NCBI RefSeq assembly: GCF_900538055.1
Contig: NZ_UZAC03000001.1
Location: 620,001 to 684,000 of the forward strand
Origin: Pasteuria penetrans
GTDB taxonomy: Bacteria > Bacillota > Bacilli > Thermoactinomycetales > Thermoactinomycetaceae
Length of the DNA: 64,000 nucleotides
Direction: 5' to 3'
The notes under the pieces are model-generated. The model saw nothing but the letters and a program-made list of their open reading frames with translations, did no database searches and was not told the origin of the DNA. Within the stretch, counting starts at the first letter, position 1; every line of letters begins with the position of its first letter. The translations under genes and the position numbers were made by a program. Shown here one piece after another: positions 25,552-34,614 of this stretch.

Positions 25552-26337
25552 ATGAAGAGTACGGTTTCCCATTATTTACGGAGGTGTTATGAACCGGTGC
25601 ATTATTCATCCCCAACGTCCGGGGTAAGTGGTGTAACGATCGAGCGGGCGGAGCGACTTTTGTTCCGGAAGGCTTTTTCGTGGATGTTTCTTGGGCTTGT
25701 TTTGACAGGCGCAATCGCCTACCTCTTGACCGGTAATCCTGAAGTGGCGACGAGTGTTTTATATTTCTTTCGAGAGCATAGGGTCCTTGCGGTTGGGGTT
25801 GCGCTGCTCCAATTTGGTATCTCTGTTGCCGCCATATCTACCCTTCAGTCGGGGCGAACTTCCCCTTTGGTGGGCAAGGTTCTCTTTCTTGTTTATTCGT
25901 CCTTGATGGGTGTAACTATGAGTGTGCCCGTAATGTTTTATCCGGGCTGGTCCGTGGGGATGGCCTTTGGAATATCTGCTGCTTTGTTTGGTATCTTTGC
26001 GGTTATGGGGTATACAACTACACGTAATCTTCAGTCGCGTGGTGTGTCGTTGGCGATTTCGATGGGTGTTGTGGGCGTCATTTTGGTGAATATTGTGCAA
26101 ATCTTTGTCGGGTTGGGTATAGTTGAGTTGATTGTGTGCTATGCTATGGTTATTCTTGGGTGTGTTTGCGTGGCCAAAGAGTTGCAGCGTCTACGTATGA
26201 TGGCTTCAGATGTTGCTGCGCAGGGGGAGAAGGCAGTGGAGCGTCAGGGTGTTCTCGGTGCTCTTCTTCTTTACGTTTATTTCGTGATGATATTTCAGAG
26301 TGTGCTTCGTATCCTCAACTTCAGTGACGATCGTTAG
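25552..26337 (+). CDS. Bax inhibitor-1 / YccA family membrane protein
   Basis: 261 residues with about seven membrane helices between residues 40 and 255. The hydrophobic pattern, the 'FRKAFSWMFLGLVLTGAIAYLL' first helix and the 'FGIFAVMGYTTTRNL' segment fit bacterial BI-1/YccA/YetJ proteins, some of which act as calcium leak channels. The paired Asp residues that sense pH in YetJ are not obvious near the C-terminus, so activity cannot be assumed. ATG 25552 has only AGAGG close by. A strong hairpin terminator follows. Confidence 0.75.
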   Translation: MKSTVSHYLRRCYEPVHYSSPTSGVSGVTIERAERLLFRKAFSWMFLGLVLTGAIAYLLTGNPEVATSVLYFFREHRVLAVGVALLQFGISVAAISTLQSGRTSPLVGKVLFLVYSSLMGVTMSVPVMFYPGWSVGMAFGISAALFGIFAVMGYTTTRNLQSRGVSLAISMGVVGVILVNIVQIFVGLGIVELIVCYAMVILGCVCVAKELQRLRMMASDVAAQGEKAVERQGVLGALLLYVYFVMIFQSVLRILNFSDDR

Positions 26338-26427
26338 GGTTGAGTGTGCCTGCGGGGATTTTGGGTGGGGCGTATGATGATGGTCTTGTCCAGTTTTTCT
26401 ATGTCCCATAAACAAATAAAAAAAATA

Positions 26428-26465
26428 AAGGACCTGTCCCCTTCCAAGGACGGGGTCTTTTACTT
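26428..26465 (+). terminator. Terminator after the BI-1 gene
   Basis: GACC-TGTCC, loop CCTTCCA, then GGAC-GGGGTC and TTTTACTT form a stable stem. Confidence 0.6.
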
Positions 26466-26563
26466 GTTGGTAATGATAGGAAATATAGTTTAATCCATCT
26501 TTACTTTGCCCCTGTTGTTCCATTATGTATGGGTGATGGTTTCTATATCCCAAATTTGATGTC

Positions 26564-26588
26564 GGGGCCCCTGCGGGGGCCCTTTTTT
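26564..26588 (+). terminator. Strong hairpin terminator, repeat-borne
   Basis: GGGGCCCC, loop TGCG, GGGGCCC and TTTTTT. It and the next 60 bases are a second copy of the module at 1335-1410. Confidence 0.65.
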
Positions 26589-26639
26589 GTCCTCCCTGCG
26601 TCGTCTAATGACCCATATCTGAATCTATTTTTTTATTAA

Positions 26640-27059
26640 TCATTTCATCCTAATATATAATGAAATATAAATTGACTCTAGTTACCATATAGATCCATTC
26701 TCTTCTATTATTTTTCCCTACATAGCACTTCTTTGTTGGATCTGTCTTAGTTACTCCCGATTGAAATCCTTTGCGGGGGCAGATTTTTTCCTCCGGATCC
26801 TTGTTCCCCCCACGCAGAGAGATGATCCAACGGATCCCTCTTCCCCCGAAAAGGGCCCTTCGCCCCCCAACCATTACCTGTGTTTCCCCAAATTATTTGT
26901 AAAATGGGGGTAATTAGTTTCGTGTTTTTGTAGGGGATCCGTTTGGCATATTACATCTTATTTAGAATAAATGTATTTAATAATTAAATAAAGAATATAT
27001 TTCACAATGGGTGAGGCAAACGTTAGGCCATGTGATATATACGTATCAAATAACAAAAA
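26640..27059. other. AT-rich region, no supported gene
   Basis: The minus-strand frame at 26650-26874 lacks a family match and start signals. I see nothing else. Confidence 0.35.
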
Positions 27060-27545
27060 TTATATAAAAAATATTTATAGATTAGAACCTCCCTCCACCC
27101 TACCCATTGAAATCTGGAGACTCTCTTTAACGAATTCCAGGATTATGGTAAAAAGAATATCCTTGCAGGGTTGACCCATCGTATTATGGTAATCGGCATA
27201 TTTTTCCTTGTACAACGAAGCATATCGTACATAGTACGCGCAAAGGATTGCAAGTTTAATTTCTTCTTTGGTGGAACACCAGTACCACTTGTCCGCGAAG
27301 TATTCCATCCATTCCTCCTCTACCCCTTTCAATTTCGACGGTTCCATGGTACAATGCCTTGAGACCATCTGTTATCAACCTCCTTCTTTATGTAGTGATA
27401 AAGAGGATTGTATAGGAATAACAGATGGTTCAAGTTTCTTTGGGAGTATTTTTCAAGTAATACATAAAAGTTGTTTCGGATGTACATAGGAAGAGAGGGT
27501 CACATCCTGCTTTACTTTATATATTCAGAATATTATTATAAATAT
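27060..27545 (-). mobile_element. IS1182-family remnant (5' end only)
   Basis: Frame 27075-27368 encodes about 97 residues that match the N-terminus of the intact transposase at 41219 (CSTKEEIKLAILC, YADYHNT, GQPCKDILFT, EFVKE), then stops. The leader is preserved too: the inverted repeat CATCTGTTAT / ATAACAGATG and outward sequence to the shared boundary 'atatttataataatattctga' near 27525-27545. The rest of the element is gone. Confidence 0.85.
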
Positions 27546-27599
27546 GGGTAGCCTGACTATAGTTGGGGGACCGAGCTTCTATAGATAGTATGATTTCAT

Positions 27600-27705
27600 A
27601 AAAGTTTATGTAGTTATTTTTATGAATCCGCAAAAGCCCATTTTTCATTTTTATTCGAACTTCAGGAAACAATTGCGAACCTTTTCAATCGCACCAGCAC
27701 CATGA
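27600..27705 (+). repeat. Dispersed repeat, copy 2 (partial)
   Basis: Shares 'atgaatccgcaaa', 'catttttattcgaac', 'gaaacaattg' and 'gcaccagcaccat' with 2680-2765 in the same orientation. Confidence 0.65.
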
Positions 27706-28246
27706 GTCGATCCGACCCTGTTCACGGAAGCCTCGGTATACCCTTAGTCCTTTACACCTGGCTAAGGCCAGGTGTCCGTGCGACAGTTTCCCGTGGTTCC
27801 CTATGAGGGTCCCTAAATCGGGTTCATTCCATCTGTGTACCGGATGCCGCCAGGATAGTAAGGTGGTTCGCCTTCCATGGCTTCGTTCCAAGGATAGGAC
27901 CCTTGTTTCGACATCGACTGCGTCTTTCGGTGCTTTCCTCCAATGGTTTGCTTTACTAATTTCCCTGATTTACACCTGACAAGGATCTTTCGTCCTGCCT
28001 TTTCCCAGAACGCTCACCACCATTACCCTTTACAACAGCAGCATTGGGTGGTTTGAAACCTGCCTACCACCTGCCGGTTTCGGGGGGCCCCTCCCCCATC
28101 CCTCACAGAGCACGACACAATACACAGAACCGGACAGGGTACTCTCGCATCATCCGGCCCTTCCTATCCCATCCCAATCCTCAGACCCTTTAGGTCGTAC
28201 TTCAATTATAGAGGGGGTTGGCTGGAATGCTAGCCCTACTCGACCT
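27706..28246 (-). mobile_element. Scrambled group II intron remnants
   Basis: Most of the segment reads as intron sequence on the minus strand: a domain V complement at about 28120-28165, the 'tcagaccctttaggtc' block, 'gaacccgattta'-like sequence near 27810 and 'caggttacaaac'-like sequence near 28050. The last 40 bases (28207-28246) carry a domain VI end in plus orientation, so at least one inversion or recombination has occurred. Confidence 0.65.
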
Positions 28247-28394
28247 ATCTTCCCTTTCTTCTTTAAAGACGGACTTGCTTTTTCTCCCGATTTCGCCCAT
28301 AATGTTCATCGTGTGAGGATTTTGGTACAATGTTTTTTTAGTGGGGCGCTCTATTTCCCTCGAGGTCGGGAATGAAAAAACTCTTCGCACCCCC

Positions 28395-28424
28395 TTGCCA
28401 AGGACCGCGTGGTGGTGTTACAAT
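28395..28424 (+). promoter_or_regulatory. Likely promoter of the tRNA cluster
   Basis: TTGCCA, an 18-base spacer and TACAAT, placing the transcription start about 25 bases before the first tRNA. A second possible pair, TTGCTT / CATAAT with a 17-base spacer, is at 28275-28303. Confidence 0.55.
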
Positions 28425-28457
28425 GATTGTCGCGGTGCATAAGTTCGGTGCGGTTGC

Positions 28458-28549
28458 GGAGAGGTACTCAAGAGGCTGAAGAGGACGGTTTGCTAAACCG
28501 TTAGGGGGTTTTGCGCCCCGCGAGGGTTCGAATCCCTCTCTCTCCGCCA
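28458..28549 (+). tRNA. tRNA-Ser (GCT)
   Basis: Acceptor GGAGAGG pairs with TCTCTCC, discriminator G. Long variable arm, anticodon loop TTTGCTAAA, T loop GTTCGAA. CCA is encoded. Confidence 0.95.
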
Positions 28550-28571
28550 GATTACGAGTTACCATACACAT

Positions 28572-28644
28572 GGCCCGTTGGTGAAGCGGTTAACACACCA
28601 GCTTTTCACGCTGGCATGCAGGGGTTCGAATCCCCTACGGGTCG
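28572..28644 (+). tRNA. tRNA-Glu (TTC)
   Basis: GGCCCGT pairs with ACGGGTC, anticodon TTC in CTTTTCAC. CCA is not encoded. Confidence 0.95.
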
Positions 28645-28650
28645 TTTTAT

Positions 28651-28723
28651 GGACGATTAGCTCAGCTGGGAGAGCACCTGCCTTACAAGCAGGGGGTCGG
28701 CGGTTCGATCCCGTCATCGTCCA
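28651..28723 (+). tRNA. tRNA-Val (TAC)
   Basis: Acceptor GGACGAT...ATCGTCC, anticodon TAC in CCTTACAAG. CCA is not encoded. Confidence 0.95.
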
Positions 28724-28799
28724 TACCCCCTTGGTTTGTTTTGGTGTGGTTACGGGGAATATAACAGGGTACAAGGGGTTTTGTGTACGGATTCATGAG

Positions 28800-28872
28800 G
28801 CGGTCGTGGCGAAGGGGTTAACGCACCGGATTGTGGTTCCGGCATGCGAGGGTTCGATTCCCTCCGATCGCC
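28800..28872 (+). tRNA. tRNA-His (GTG)
   Basis: Acceptor GCGGTCG...CGATCGC, anticodon GTG in ATTGTGGT. A G at 28799 can serve as the extra -1 G typical of tRNA-His. CCA is not encoded. Confidence 0.95.
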
Positions 28873-28882
28873 CTCTCGTCGC

Positions 28883-28954
28883 TGGGGAGTAGCCAAGTGG
28901 TAAGGCAACGGGTTTTGGTCCCGTGATGCGGAGGTTCGATCCCTCCCTCCTCAG
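28883..28954 (+). tRNA. tRNA-Gln (TTG)
   Basis: Acceptor TGGGGAG...CTCCTCA, anticodon TTG in TTTTGGT. CCA is not encoded. Confidence 0.95.
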
Positions 28955-28971
28955 TTTTTTCTTCTTTTTGT

Positions 28972-29044
28972 GAGCCATTAGCTCAGGTGGTAGAGCATCT
29001 GACTTTTAATCAGAGGGTCGAAGGTTCGAGTCCTTCATGGCTCA
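28972..29044 (+). tRNA. tRNA-Lys (TTT)
   Basis: Acceptor GAGCCAT...ATGGCTC, anticodon TTT in ACTTTTAAT. CCA is not encoded. Confidence 0.95.
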
Positions 29045-29201
29045 TGGTTTTAGGCGGGGGTTTCTGTTCTTCCCTTAGGATGGGTGGAGAGCGGGGTCAT
29101 GACCGCTTTGTGTACCCCAATTGGTGTTTTTTGTTTTTTTACGGAGGCTTCGTTTGGGGAGCACCTGCCCAGTGGGCCCCCGAGCGGGGCCCATACTTTT
29201 T

Positions 29202-29282
29202 GCGGGTGTGGCGGAATTGGTAGACGCACTAGGTTTAGGGTCTAGCGCCTTTGGCTTGGGGGTTCGAGTCCCTCCACCCGCA
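29202..29282 (+). tRNA. tRNA-Leu (TAG)
   Basis: Acceptor GCGGGTG...CACCCGC, long variable arm, anticodon TAG in TTTAGGG. CCA is not encoded. Confidence 0.95.
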
Positions 29283-29295
29283 TTTTTAGGGGCAG

Positions 29296-29378
29296 GCGGT
29301 CGTGGTGGAATTGGTAGACACGCTACCTTGAGGGGGTAGTGGCCAATGGCTGTGCGAGTTCGAGTCTCGCCGACCGCA
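29296..29378 (+). tRNA. tRNA-Leu (GAG)
   Basis: Acceptor GCGGTCG...CGACCGC, long variable arm, anticodon GAG in CTTGAGGG. CCA is not encoded. Confidence 0.95.
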
Positions 29379-29543
29379 TTGTTATGGGGGTGTCCTGTTC
29401 CCAGGAACTTTTTCTGTCGGTGTTGCATAGGATGGGTGTGAGAGAGAGAGTTGTCTTGTTGGTATGCTCGGGCAGGGGATGATTTTTCCCTCCATTCTTT
29501 TGTTCCTGCTTTGTCCCTTGGTGCCTTTGTTTTTCTGGTTTGC

Positions 29544-29617
29544 GCGGGTGTAGTTCAGTGGTAGAACATCGGCCTTCCAAGCCGAATGCGAGGGTTCGAT
29601 TCCCTTCACCCGCTCCA
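29544..29617 (+). tRNA. tRNA-Gly (TCC)
   Basis: Acceptor GCGGGTG...CACCCGC, anticodon TCC in CTTCCAA, CCA encoded. It ends the cluster about 85 bases before tsaE. Confidence 0.95.
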
Positions 29618-29702
29618 GGCTTGATTTCTTTGTTGGAGAGTGGATCGTCACCATGCGATCCACTCTTTTGTGTGGGTAAAAATCGGGGAGGGGATTTTCG
29701 GT

Positions 29703-30164
29703 ATGGAAATTCCCGCGAAGTGGGAGAAGAGAATTATTAAGGATGCCGTTAGCATGCGACAATGGGGTGTTTCTTTAGCTTCCCTATTGCAGAAGGGTGA
29801 TGTCGTTGCCATTCGTGGCCCCTTTGGGGTAGGGAAAACAACATTGGTGCAGGGAATCGCGTTGGGATTGGGGATCAACGAACCCGTGGACAGTCCTTCC
29901 TTTTTATCTGCTAAGGTATATCAGCAGCAAGGTTGCATGTCTCTTTACCACTTGGACGCCTATCGTTTACAGTCCTCGCATCTAGATGCCGATTTGTATG
30001 CGGAAATGATTGAGGGAGAAGGAATTTGCGTCATCGAGTGGGCCGAACGGTTGATCCCCTGGTTGCCCGGGAAAACGATTTGGATTGATTTACAGCTGAA
30101 CGAATCAGGGTTGCGCGTAGCGGGAATAGGACGCGGGTTGCGCTTTGTACAGGGGGGAGAGTGA
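29703..30164 (+). CDS. tsaE: tRNA t6A biosynthesis ATPase TsaE
   Basis: 153 residues. TsaE is the ATPase that works with TsaB and TsaD to place threonylcarbamoyl on A37 of ANN-decoding tRNAs. P-loop GPFGVGKT at about residues 39-46 and the family motifs DSPSF, YHLDAYRL and VIEWAERL. I chose ATG 29703, preceded by GGGGAGGGG, over an open upstream extension that reaches the tRNA-Gly. The stop overlaps the GTG start of tsaB. Confidence 0.93.
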   Translation: MEIPAKWEKRIIKDAVSMRQWGVSLASLLQKGDVVAIRGPFGVGKTTLVQGIALGLGINEPVDSPSFLSAKVYQQQGCMSLYHLDAYRLQSSHLDADLYAEMIEGEGICVIEWAERLIPWLPGKTIWIDLQLNESGLRVAGIGRGLRFVQGGE

Positions 30165-30868
30165 TTCTTTTGAAAGTTATATCTATGGATACAGCAACCC
30201 CCTACCTGACCGTAGCCCTGTATGATGCTGAGCGAAAACGTACGTTGGTTGCACGGAGTAGTCATATGATACGACGACATGCGGAATGTCTAGTGCCATG
30301 GTTGGAGGGTATGTTGATCGAACAGGGTTTGGGAGTTCGCGACCTGTGTGCCGTCGCGGTTGGGTTAGGGCCGGGTTCTTACACAGGTCTCCGCGTCGGA
30401 TATATGGTAGCCAAAACATTGGCTTGGGCAGGTCAATTGCCGTGGTATGGATTCTCCAGTTTGCGTATGCTTGCGGCGGGCGTTCCTGGTGTCCAAGGTA
30501 CCCTTTTCCCTTTATTGGATGCACGTTCTGGTCGTATCTATACTGCTGCCTATCATTGGGACCCACGAGGGGTTTTGCAGGAAACCATGGCTCCCTGTCT
30601 ACTTCGCGAGGACGACCCCCTCCCCTGGTCCACAGTAAGGGGCCCTCTGTTTTTAGTAGGAACGGATCCCCCACCCGACACCTGGCGGGATCGTTTCAAG
30701 AACCTGTCCTTATCGGAAATTTCGCATCGGTACGTGATCCCCTCTGCTGTCCCTTTAGCGCGTTGGGTGGGGGAGGCGCTCATGAGTGGACAATCTGTGG
30801 AAGGATCCTTATCACTCCCCCTCTATTTGAATGTATCGGGGGGGGGTGAATCGGTTGTGGGACAATGA
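30161..30868 (+). CDS. tsaB: tRNA t6A biosynthesis protein TsaB
   Basis: 235 residues, ASKHA-fold partner of TsaD. N-terminal 'SMDTATPYLTVALYD' and the family motif GPGSYTGLRVG at about residues 70-80. GTG 30161 overlaps the tsaE stop (GTGA), indicating translational coupling. A 9-G tract (30838-30846) lies near the 3' end but the frame is intact. Confidence 0.93.
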   Translation: MILLKVISMDTATPYLTVALYDAERKRTLVARSSHMIRRHAECLVPWLEGMLIEQGLGVRDLCAVAVGLGPGSYTGLRVGYMVAKTLAWAGQLPWYGFSSLRMLAAGVPGVQGTLFPLLDARSGRIYTAAYHWDPRGVLQETMAPCLLREDDPLPWSTVRGPLFLVGTDPPPDTWRDRFKNLSLSEISHRYVIPSAVPLARWVGEALMSGQSVEGSLSLPLYLNVSGGGESVVGQ

Positions 30869-30881
30869 AGGTTCCCACCCA

Positions 30882-31355
30882 GTGGTTGTTGTTCCCTTCA
30901 TTCGGCGGATGAAGAAAAGTGATTTGAAGAAGGTGGCGGAGATTGAATCTGTCTCCTTTCCCCGTCCTTGGCCCGTTTCATCCTATCGTTATGAGCTTAC
31001 GGAAAATCCCTTTGCTTATTACATTGTTGCCTGTCGGGGGGATACCGTTGTGGGTTTTTGTGGTTGTTGGTTTATTGCTGATGAGGCCCATATCATAACG
31101 ATTGCCGTTCATCCTGCATTCCGTCGACAGGGGATAGGGAGAGCGATGCTATTGCATGTGAAGGGTCAATTGCCACGCTTTGGGATTACACGAGTGGCGT
31201 TGGAGGTGAGGGTCTCCAATACACAGGCACAATCTCTCTATGGGCAATTTGGATTTGTTGTGGTGGGGGTTAGAAAATTTTATTATGTGGACAACAATGA
31301 GGATGCTATACTGATGAATCTGGAGTTGGAAGGGGAAGGGGATCGGGAAGATTGA
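30882..31355 (+). CDS. rimI: Ribosomal protein S18 alanine N-acetyltransferase RimI
   Basis: GNAT fold with the acetyl-CoA site RRQGIGRA and the RimI C-terminal pattern 'SLYGQFGFVVVGVRKFYY' followed by 'NEDAILMNLEL'. GTG 30882, with GAAGG about ten bases upstream, gives 157 residues and the standard N-terminus (FIRRMKKSDLKKVAEIESVSF). An ATG at 30831 inside tsaB is possible but gives an atypical extension. The stop overlaps the tsaD start. rimI among t6A genes is the common Bacilli order. Confidence 0.9.
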   Translation: MVVVPFIRRMKKSDLKKVAEIESVSFPRPWPVSSYRYELTENPFAYYIVACRGDTVVGFCGCWFIADEAHIITIAVHPAFRRQGIGRAMLLHVKGQLPRFGITRVALEVRVSNTQAQSLYGQFGFVVVGVRKFYYVDNNEDAILMNLELEGEGDRED

Positions 31356-32368
31356 GTAAACAACTCCTCTTGGGTATTGAAACCAGTTGCGATGATACGG
31401 CGGTGGCTCTGGTTCGGGACGGACGGAGGATCGTTGCACAGGAGATTGTCTCACAGACTAAGGATCATCAAAAAATGGGTGGGGTGGTTCCAGAAGTAGC
31501 TTCACGTTTGCATGTTGAGGTCTTGGTCCCCACACTGCAGAAAGTATTGTCGCAAGCATCCGTATCTCCTCCTGAGTTAGAGGCAATTGCTGTTACGGAC
31601 GGTCCCGGATTGGTTGGTTCCCTGCTCAGTGGGGTGATGGTAGCGAAAACATTGGCTTGGGTGTATCGATTGCCCCTGGTACCTGTTCATCATGTTGCAG
31701 GTCATATATATGCCGCCCATTTGGTGGAACCGCTCACCTTCCCCCTTGTAGCCCTAGTGGTTTCAGGGGGGCATACGGAATTGGTACAGATGCCACAGCA
31801 CGGGATCTTCCATCGTTTAGGAAAAACCCGTGATGACGCGGCCGGGGAGGCTTTCGATAAGGTGGCGAGAATGTTGGGTCTTCCCTATCCGGGTGGCCCT
31901 CCCTTAGAGGAATTAGCAAAACAAGGAAATCCATCAGCTTGTCCCCTACCGCGCGCCTGGTTGCCTTCTACACCACTTTCCTTTAGCTTTAGTGGGTTGA
32001 AAACGGCAGTTTGGCAATGGTTGCAAAGGGATCCCAATGTTGCGGCGGTCGATGTTGCGGCCAGTTTCCAGGAGGCTGTGATCGAGGTGTTGGCGGAGAA
32101 GGCAATGCGGGCATTAAAGCATACTCGAGCCCAACGTCTTGTCGTAGTCGGTGGTGTAGCCGCCAATGAACGTCTTCGGATGATTCTAAAATCTCTTTGC
32201 GAACAAGCTTCTGTTCGTCTTACCATCCCGCCGCCGGTTTTGTGTACAGATAATGCGGCCATGATAGCTGCTGCAGGCACCTATCTGCATAGAAATGGTA
32301 TTTCCGCCCCATTGACGTTGACGCCTGTTTCTCAACGATCCTTTGCCACGGAAATAATAGGGGAATAG
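31352..32368 (+). CDS. tsaD: tRNA N6-threonylcarbamoyltransferase TsaD
   Basis: 338 residues, full length. The start 'LLLGIETSCDDTAVALV', metal ligands in HHVAGHIYAAH, and the phosphate and nucleotide motifs 'TDGPGLVGSLLSG' and 'SGGHTELV' are all present. The start is TTG 31352, overlapping the rimI stop (TTGA). It transfers the threonylcarbamoyl group to tRNA A37 in complex with TsaB and TsaE, both encoded in the same operon. Confidence 0.95.
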   Translation: MSKQLLLGIETSCDDTAVALVRDGRRIVAQEIVSQTKDHQKMGGVVPEVASRLHVEVLVPTLQKVLSQASVSPPELEAIAVTDGPGLVGSLLSGVMVAKTLAWVYRLPLVPVHHVAGHIYAAHLVEPLTFPLVALVVSGGHTELVQMPQHGIFHRLGKTRDDAAGEAFDKVARMLGLPYPGGPPLEELAKQGNPSACPLPRAWLPSTPLSFSFSGLKTAVWQWLQRDPNVAAVDVAASFQEAVIEVLAEKAMRALKHTRAQRLVVVGGVAANERLRMILKSLCEQASVRLTIPPPVLCTDNAAMIAAAGTYLHRNGISAPLTLTPVSQRSFATEIIGE

Positions 32369-32373
32369 GTGGG

Positions 32374-32958
32374 GTGCAGGTGTCCCAAAAGGAATTGTTA
32401 CGCAAATGGGCACGTAGCCACTGCACATCGTTTTGTGGCTGTGACTATCGGTATTGTTCCCAGAAAATTTGTGAACATTTTTTATCCCGTTTCCATTGGT
32501 TTCGTGGCTCCGTTTTTTTGGGATACCGGTTTCAATGCAACGAGCCTAATATGGATCCTGTTTTGGATGATCTTTTGCAGCGGGGAAAGCAGGTGTTTCT
32601 CCCCCGTGTCGAGGGTAATGCATTGGTTTTTTATCATGTAGATACCCTTGTCCGATGCCAATCCGGTACCTTTGGTATTCTTGAACCCCCTGCTCTTCCG
32701 GAGAAAGTTTTGGGTGCATGTGATTCCCCTTGTGTGGCCCTTGTCCCAGGCCTGGCTTTTGATTGGCAGGGGTATCGTTTGGGTTACGGGAAGGGTTTTT
32801 ATGACCGTTTTTTTGCGTCCAAGGGGATCCAGGGGAGGATGGTTCGTATTGGGGTTGTGTACGAACAAATGGTGCTTCCAACAATCCATCCAGGGATTCA
32901 TGATGTACCGATGGATTTTTTGCTCACTCAGAGGGGTTGGCATACAATAGGCTCATGA
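32374..32958 (+). CDS. fthC: 5-formyltetrahydrofolate cyclo-ligase
   Basis: 194 residues. The diagnostic motif is 'GYRLGYGKGFYDRF' near residue 130, preceded by 'VALVPGLAFDWQG'. The enzyme returns 5-formyl-THF to the folate pool using ATP. GTG 32374 lies five bases after tsaD, with a second GTG at 32380 also possible. The N-terminal half is more divergent, with an unusual number of Cys residues (CTSFCGCDYRYCSQ), but the frame is intact. Confidence 0.88.
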   Translation: MQVSQKELLRKWARSHCTSFCGCDYRYCSQKICEHFLSRFHWFRGSVFLGYRFQCNEPNMDPVLDDLLQRGKQVFLPRVEGNALVFYHVDTLVRCQSGTFGILEPPALPEKVLGACDSPCVALVPGLAFDWQGYRLGYGKGFYDRFFASKGIQGRMVRIGVVYEQMVLPTIHPGIHDVPMDFLLTQRGWHTIGS

Positions 32959-33019
32959 GGATTATACACCTATGTCGTATATGGGATAGGTGGGATAGGA
33001 ATGATAAGGGGATAATGAA

Positions 33020-33826
33020 ATGACAGAGGATCAGGGAAAATCCCTGGAACCGGATCCAGTGATCCGTAGTATGCCCCTTGATGAACAAGGGGGGGGGCAA
33101 CAGAGGTCTTGGTACGTGGATCACATACAGGAGTTAAGGAAAAGGGTATTCATTTGCTCACTGGCTATCGTACTAAGTTGGATAGTAGTTTTTTTTTATT
33201 TGGGACCGATGATGAAGGTCTTGTTTCAATTTGCTTATTCAGGTTATGATCTGATTCCCGGTAGCCTTATGGGTCCCTTTCAGGTGGGTTTGCGTATTTC
33301 TTTTGCATTTGCTTTTTTATTTGCACTTCCCGTGATACTTTATCAGATATGGGCCTTTATTTCCCCCGGTTTATTACAACGGGAGAAGAAGTGGATCTTC
33401 GTTTTGTTTCCCGTTGTAATGGGTTTGTTCCTCCTGGGTTGTTGGTTGGGATCCCTGGTGATTTTTCCCTGGGCGCGTGACTTTTTTGGGGATTTCAATC
33501 GTTCCGTTGGTTTAAGGGGACAATATGTTTTGGGTGATGCCTTTCGTGATTTTGTGGTGATTGTAATTCCTTGTGGTCTCATTTTTGAAATTCCTGTCCT
33601 TGTATGGGGTCTTGCTCAGTTGCAGATTATTACAGCAGCTGGGTTGAAACGTGCACGACGGATTGCTTATCTCCTAATGCTCGTCTTTGCTGCTGCGTTG
33701 TCCCCCGGCGATTTTTCGTTGCAGACCGTTATTTTCATTGTCTTTCTATTATTTTCCTATGAGGCCAGTATCGCTTGGTTGGTCTGGAGGGAATCCCGGT
33801 CCGGAGAGGGCGGTAGGGGGTTCTAG
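33020..33826 (+). CDS. tatC: Twin-arginine translocase subunit TatC
   Basis: 268 residues, six membrane helices. Family motifs: HIQELRKR at 35-42 (signal-peptide binding Glu), YQIWAFISPGL at 108-118, FEIPV at 189-193 and SPGD at 228-231 (usually TPPD). The N-terminal cytoplasmic tail is about 25 residues longer than usual and contains a Gly-Gly-Gly coded by a 9-G tract (33089-33097). ATG 33020 follows a weak AAGGGGATAA. No tatA is seen within the window. Confidence 0.93.
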   Translation: MTEDQGKSLEPDPVIRSMPLDEQGGGQQRSWYVDHIQELRKRVFICSLAIVLSWIVVFFYLGPMMKVLFQFAYSGYDLIPGSLMGPFQVGLRISFAFAFLFALPVILYQIWAFISPGLLQREKKWIFVLFPVVMGLFLLGCWLGSLVIFPWARDFFGDFNRSVGLRGQYVLGDAFRDFVVIVIPCGLIFEIPVLVWGLAQLQIITAAGLKRARRIAYLLMLVFAAALSPGDFSLQTVIFIVFLLFSYEASIAWLVWRESRSGEGGRGF

Positions 33827-33949
33827 ATTTGGTAAAGAGTGGGGTTGCATAATATGATTCATTATCGGAAATACTATTCCTTGTGATCCTGTGAAATCGT
33901 AGTGAAAATAGTGTTTAGATAGTTTATAAGAGGGGGAGTTTAGCCCATT

Positions 33950-34276
33950 ATGTTTCGGTGTAGAAGATCTATGGGGTCCATGGCGTCGTGTGGGTGGACC
34001 ATCGTGGCATTGGGGACGTTGCTTTATGTGTGTTCGCCGTGTGTTCGTCGAAGGGTGTCTTTTCTGTTTGGGCGTGAACAGGGCAATGGGGATGGGGTTC
34101 GGAGGGGCGGTGGTTTCCTGTGCTTACTAAGACAGATGCTCTCCTCTGTTATGGGTGGCCAAGGGGGGCAGCAGGGGAATAGTTGTTCCCCCGGATCACA
34201 ACAAAAGCGGACCATCCCTTTGTCCACAGAGGGAAAGTCTGGCGGCGGCACAATGCAGCAGCAGGATCCTATTTGA
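33950..34276 (+). CDS. Hypothetical small membrane protein
   Basis: 108 residues from ATG 33950, after GAGGGGGAG. One hydrophobic helix (about residues 14-30) lies between two Arg/Cys-rich segments, followed by a Gly/Gln/Ser-rich tail. It lies downstream of tatC in the same direction. It is too unlike TatA to be called that: there is no amphipathic helix after the membrane segment. Function unknown. Confidence 0.45.
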   Translation: MFRCRRSMGSMASCGWTIVALGTLLYVCSPCVRRRVSFLFGREQGNGDGVRRGGGFLCLLRQMLSSVMGGQGGQQGNSCSPGSQQKRTIPLSTEGKSGGGTMQQQDPI

Positions 34277-34398
34277 TTGCTTCCCTCCCCTCGATGGACC
34301 AGATTGGTTCGTATGTTGGGGATTGGGTCGGGGGGAGTATAAAAATACCAGGTGATTTTTGTGATGGCACAGGTTCTTAGGAAAGAGGCAATGTCCTC

Positions 34399-34614
34399 GT
34401 GATATTGCCCTTTCGCTCGTATTTTTATGTACCATCGCGCGTTGGATCTCGGGATAATACTGATCCTTTACCCCTGGAAATTGGCGATGGACCACCCTCT
34501 GTTTTGGGTCCACCATGGTCCGATATTTCAATACCTGGTGCTGGTGCTGGAATTAAAAGTCAGTTGATTTGGTTTTTTTCGATATTAATTATATTTCAAA
34601 ATGATATATATTGA
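34399..34614 (+). CDS. Doubtful 71-residue ORF
   Basis: A frame with AGAGG upstream and a Pro/Gly-rich sequence, running at its 3' end into the dispersed repeat ('ggtgctggtgctgg'). It may be a decayed gene tail. Low support. Confidence 0.2.
   Translation: MILPFRSYFYVPSRVGSRDNTDPLPLEIGDGPPSVLGPPWSDISIPGAGAGIKSQLIWFFSILIIFQNDIY

Noticed and set aside
28559-29762. Protein-coding frames in the tRNA cluster on both strands
   Set aside because: They are shadows of tRNA genes; each contains the T-loop complement and none has start signals.
33950-34276. TatA partner for the adjacent tatC
   Set aside because: One membrane helix is present, but there is no amphipathic helix or FG motif after it, and the flanks are Arg/Cys-rich.
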